64,000 nucleotides of DNA from Megalonaias nervosa. Its lineage: Eukaryota > Mollusca > Bivalvia > Unionida > Unionidae. Of this stretch, positions 62,572 through 64,000 are shown in pieces. Location: assembly GCA_016617855.1 (NCBI GenBank), contig JAECUM010096236.1, positions 44,519 through 108,518 of the forward strand, given 5' to 3'. The notes under the pieces were generated by a model. The model saw nothing but the letters and a program-made list of their open reading frames with translations. It did no database searches and had not been told where the DNA came from. The first letter of the stretch is position 1, and each line of letters opens with the position of its first letter. The translations under genes and the position numbers were made by a program.

Positions 62572-63530
62572 TTGGGCATGAACCAACACACCTATACGTT
62601 TCTCTCAAGACACAGAGAATCCAGATTCACCAAGAAAGAAAGTCGTTCAGTAGCACCCGAAAATTATTATCACATTCAAGAGACGCAAACAACTGACTTC
62701 CAGACAATATTTAGAAGCACGGCTTTCACCTACACGGTAAAGTTTAAAGAACTAAAGTCTGAAGTGCCACCCGAGAAGACAGTAGTTTACATTACAGATT
62801 TGTGGGTTTCCTTGCTAGAATCATTGAAAAAATGATAATATAAAGCTTAAGATGTTCGTTTGAGACTCTCCTTTACTCATGACAGTGTGAAGTCTCCAGC
62901 CTAGGTTGAGATCATTACACCGCTAGAATCTACACCTTCCAAAGTCATCGACAAAATTCAACACGTCCAAAAATCCAATGACGAGCTTAACGTGACCCAC
63001 GGGAAAGCCACTCTTCACATGAAGCAAGTTTTTCCTCCTAGAATGGAAGCAGAAAAGTATTATTGGTGGATGAAATTCGCAGCACCAAGACCAGATGCGC
63101 TTATCTCATACCATCATCGTGAGGCGGCCGTATGCCAAAAAAGAACGAAACTGCAGAATGGAAAAGAGCACGATAGAGCATTCGAATATCGGACAAAGCC
63201 AATCAACGAAGAGAACTAGAACGAATTTTGCAACAGGCAGGCATTTCTAAAGAGAGGGATGTGGCATTCTGAATACAAAAACTTAAAGACGCGTTGGCTC
63301 CTAATTATACGTTGAAAGTGCATTCTATAATCTTTCGAAGAGCTCTCGTATTTCGAGGACCCGATTTCTCAGACGAAAAGTACATTCACGTGTATCATCA
63401 TCAAAGGCATTTTGATACTGTTACTAGTATCGCAGGATTTCATGGACACAATTTCTATTGAGAGAAATGTCACTAAGGACTTCAGCAGTCTGGACCAAAA
63501 CATTCACTGCGGAGAGAGATACGGGGCTGT
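62572..63530 (+). pseudogene. Polinton/Maverick DNA polymerase B, decayed N-terminal part
   Basis: The translated fragments resemble the N-terminal half of the protein-primed DNA polymerase B of Polinton/Maverick elements, in the correct order. An early segment near 62660-62830 contains YHIQETQ. A middle segment runs from about 62905 to 63219. A third segment to about 63480 contains HHQRHFDTVTSIAGF, which matches the conserved HFDVITS-type motif before the Cys/His cluster. In-frame stops at 62833 and 62902, a one-base frame change near 63195, and stops at 63270, 63459 and 63474 show it is dead. The exonuclease and polymerase catalytic motifs are not visible. No terminal inverted repeats were found. 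Family assignment rests on motif recall and fragment order. Confidence 0.65.
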
Positions 63531-63779
63531 TTAGCGTTCAAACCATGCATTCCTGAAGGAAGAACGAATTAATTGCTCGACTTCAAATGACCTTTTGTAA
63601 GTTCCACTCATTGTGAATGGTATCTCGTGAAACAAGTTCAACAACGGAAAAGTGTTTGCGAATTATTGAGATTGTGATCCACCCACTAATGGACATCTTA
63701 TCTGAGCCAATAACTCAAAGGCACACGTTTGTCTAGGACAGAAAATATGCCGCTTTTTGTGACAAAATCGATAGTGGAT

Positions 63780-63781
<2 letters not shown>

Positions 63782-63816
<35 letters not shown>

Positions 63817-63945
63817 TATGGATTTTTAACGTAGCTTTAACAAGTTTTCAGTCATATCGCTACGATGTCTGCAGTGTGGCAGTTTATAGTGATGTCTAGC
63901 ACTGAGGCATCATGCCGCAGACCTGTAGCATGATGTCCCACCCCA
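63782..63945 (-). mobile_element. SINE family 2, 5'-truncated, minus strand
   Basis: (GT)n, then GGATTTTTAACGTAGCTTTA and CGATGTCTGCAGTGTGGCAG, the inverse of the family 2 3' half. It stops at about CACCCCATGG, short of the tRNA-like head. Confidence 0.8.
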
Positions 63946-64000
63946 TGGGCACCAGCAGAATTTGTTGCATGGGGGGGTCAGGACTTTGTGCGGGGGGGTG

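Overview
The window looks like animal nuclear DNA, most likely from a mollusc and possibly a bivalve. It is AT-rich and intron/intergene dominated. There are no operons or bacterial-type genes. It is crowded with short tRNA-derived SINEs, MITEs and minisatellites. Two degenerate tandem repeats (about 46.4-47.3 kb and 51.4-52.7 kb) are of a style common in molluscan genomes. The taxon assignment is an inference from style; no species was identified.

The only clear conserved gene is ANKRD50, on the + strand. Its large 3' coding exon (34174-35940) carries seven complete 33-residue ankyrin repeats, a Ser-rich tail, a conserved internal block and a C-terminus ending in KKETPL. I recognised no other ANKRD50 exon in the 34 kb upstream. 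Either the preceding intron is at least that long or short exons were missed. About 9 kb downstream, a second exon-like signal (45088-45165) has a good acceptor, 25 open codons, a stop and an AATAAA. It could be an alternative or 3'UTR exon of ANKRD50 or the last exon of another gene.

Layout. 0.4-34 kb: intron or intergene with a two-hairpin MITE family (478-681 onward), four SINE families, a hAT-like element with near-perfect target duplication (14440-15190), a 63-bp minisatellite (11.3-11.7 kb), a 65-bp minisatellite (20.4-20.8 kb), a long LTR-like element (23902-25790) and a LINE 3' fragment broken by a MITE (26.2-26.6 kb). 34.2-36.4 kb: ANKRD50 exon and 3'UTR. 36.7-39 kb: a SINE with target duplication, then a LINE 3' end split by a 1.24-kb PIF/Harbinger-like element. 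39.6-41.5 kb: a Tigger/pogo-like element flanked by TA. 41.6-44.6 kb: a ~0.9-kb tandem duplication whose second unit is interrupted by a 1177-bp LTR with a perfect 5-bp duplication. 46-53 kb: tandem repeats. 54-59.2 kb: a hairpin MITE and two young SINEs with perfect target duplications. 60-63.5 kb: an unrecognised ORF and a decayed Polinton/Maverick DNA polymerase B. The window ends in a (CA)n-tailed SINE.

Apart from ANKRD50 the window is a record of layered transposition. Several insertions interrupt older elements so cleanly that the relative order of events can be read off. I found no CRISPR, rRNA or intact tRNA gene, and no convincing new protein system.
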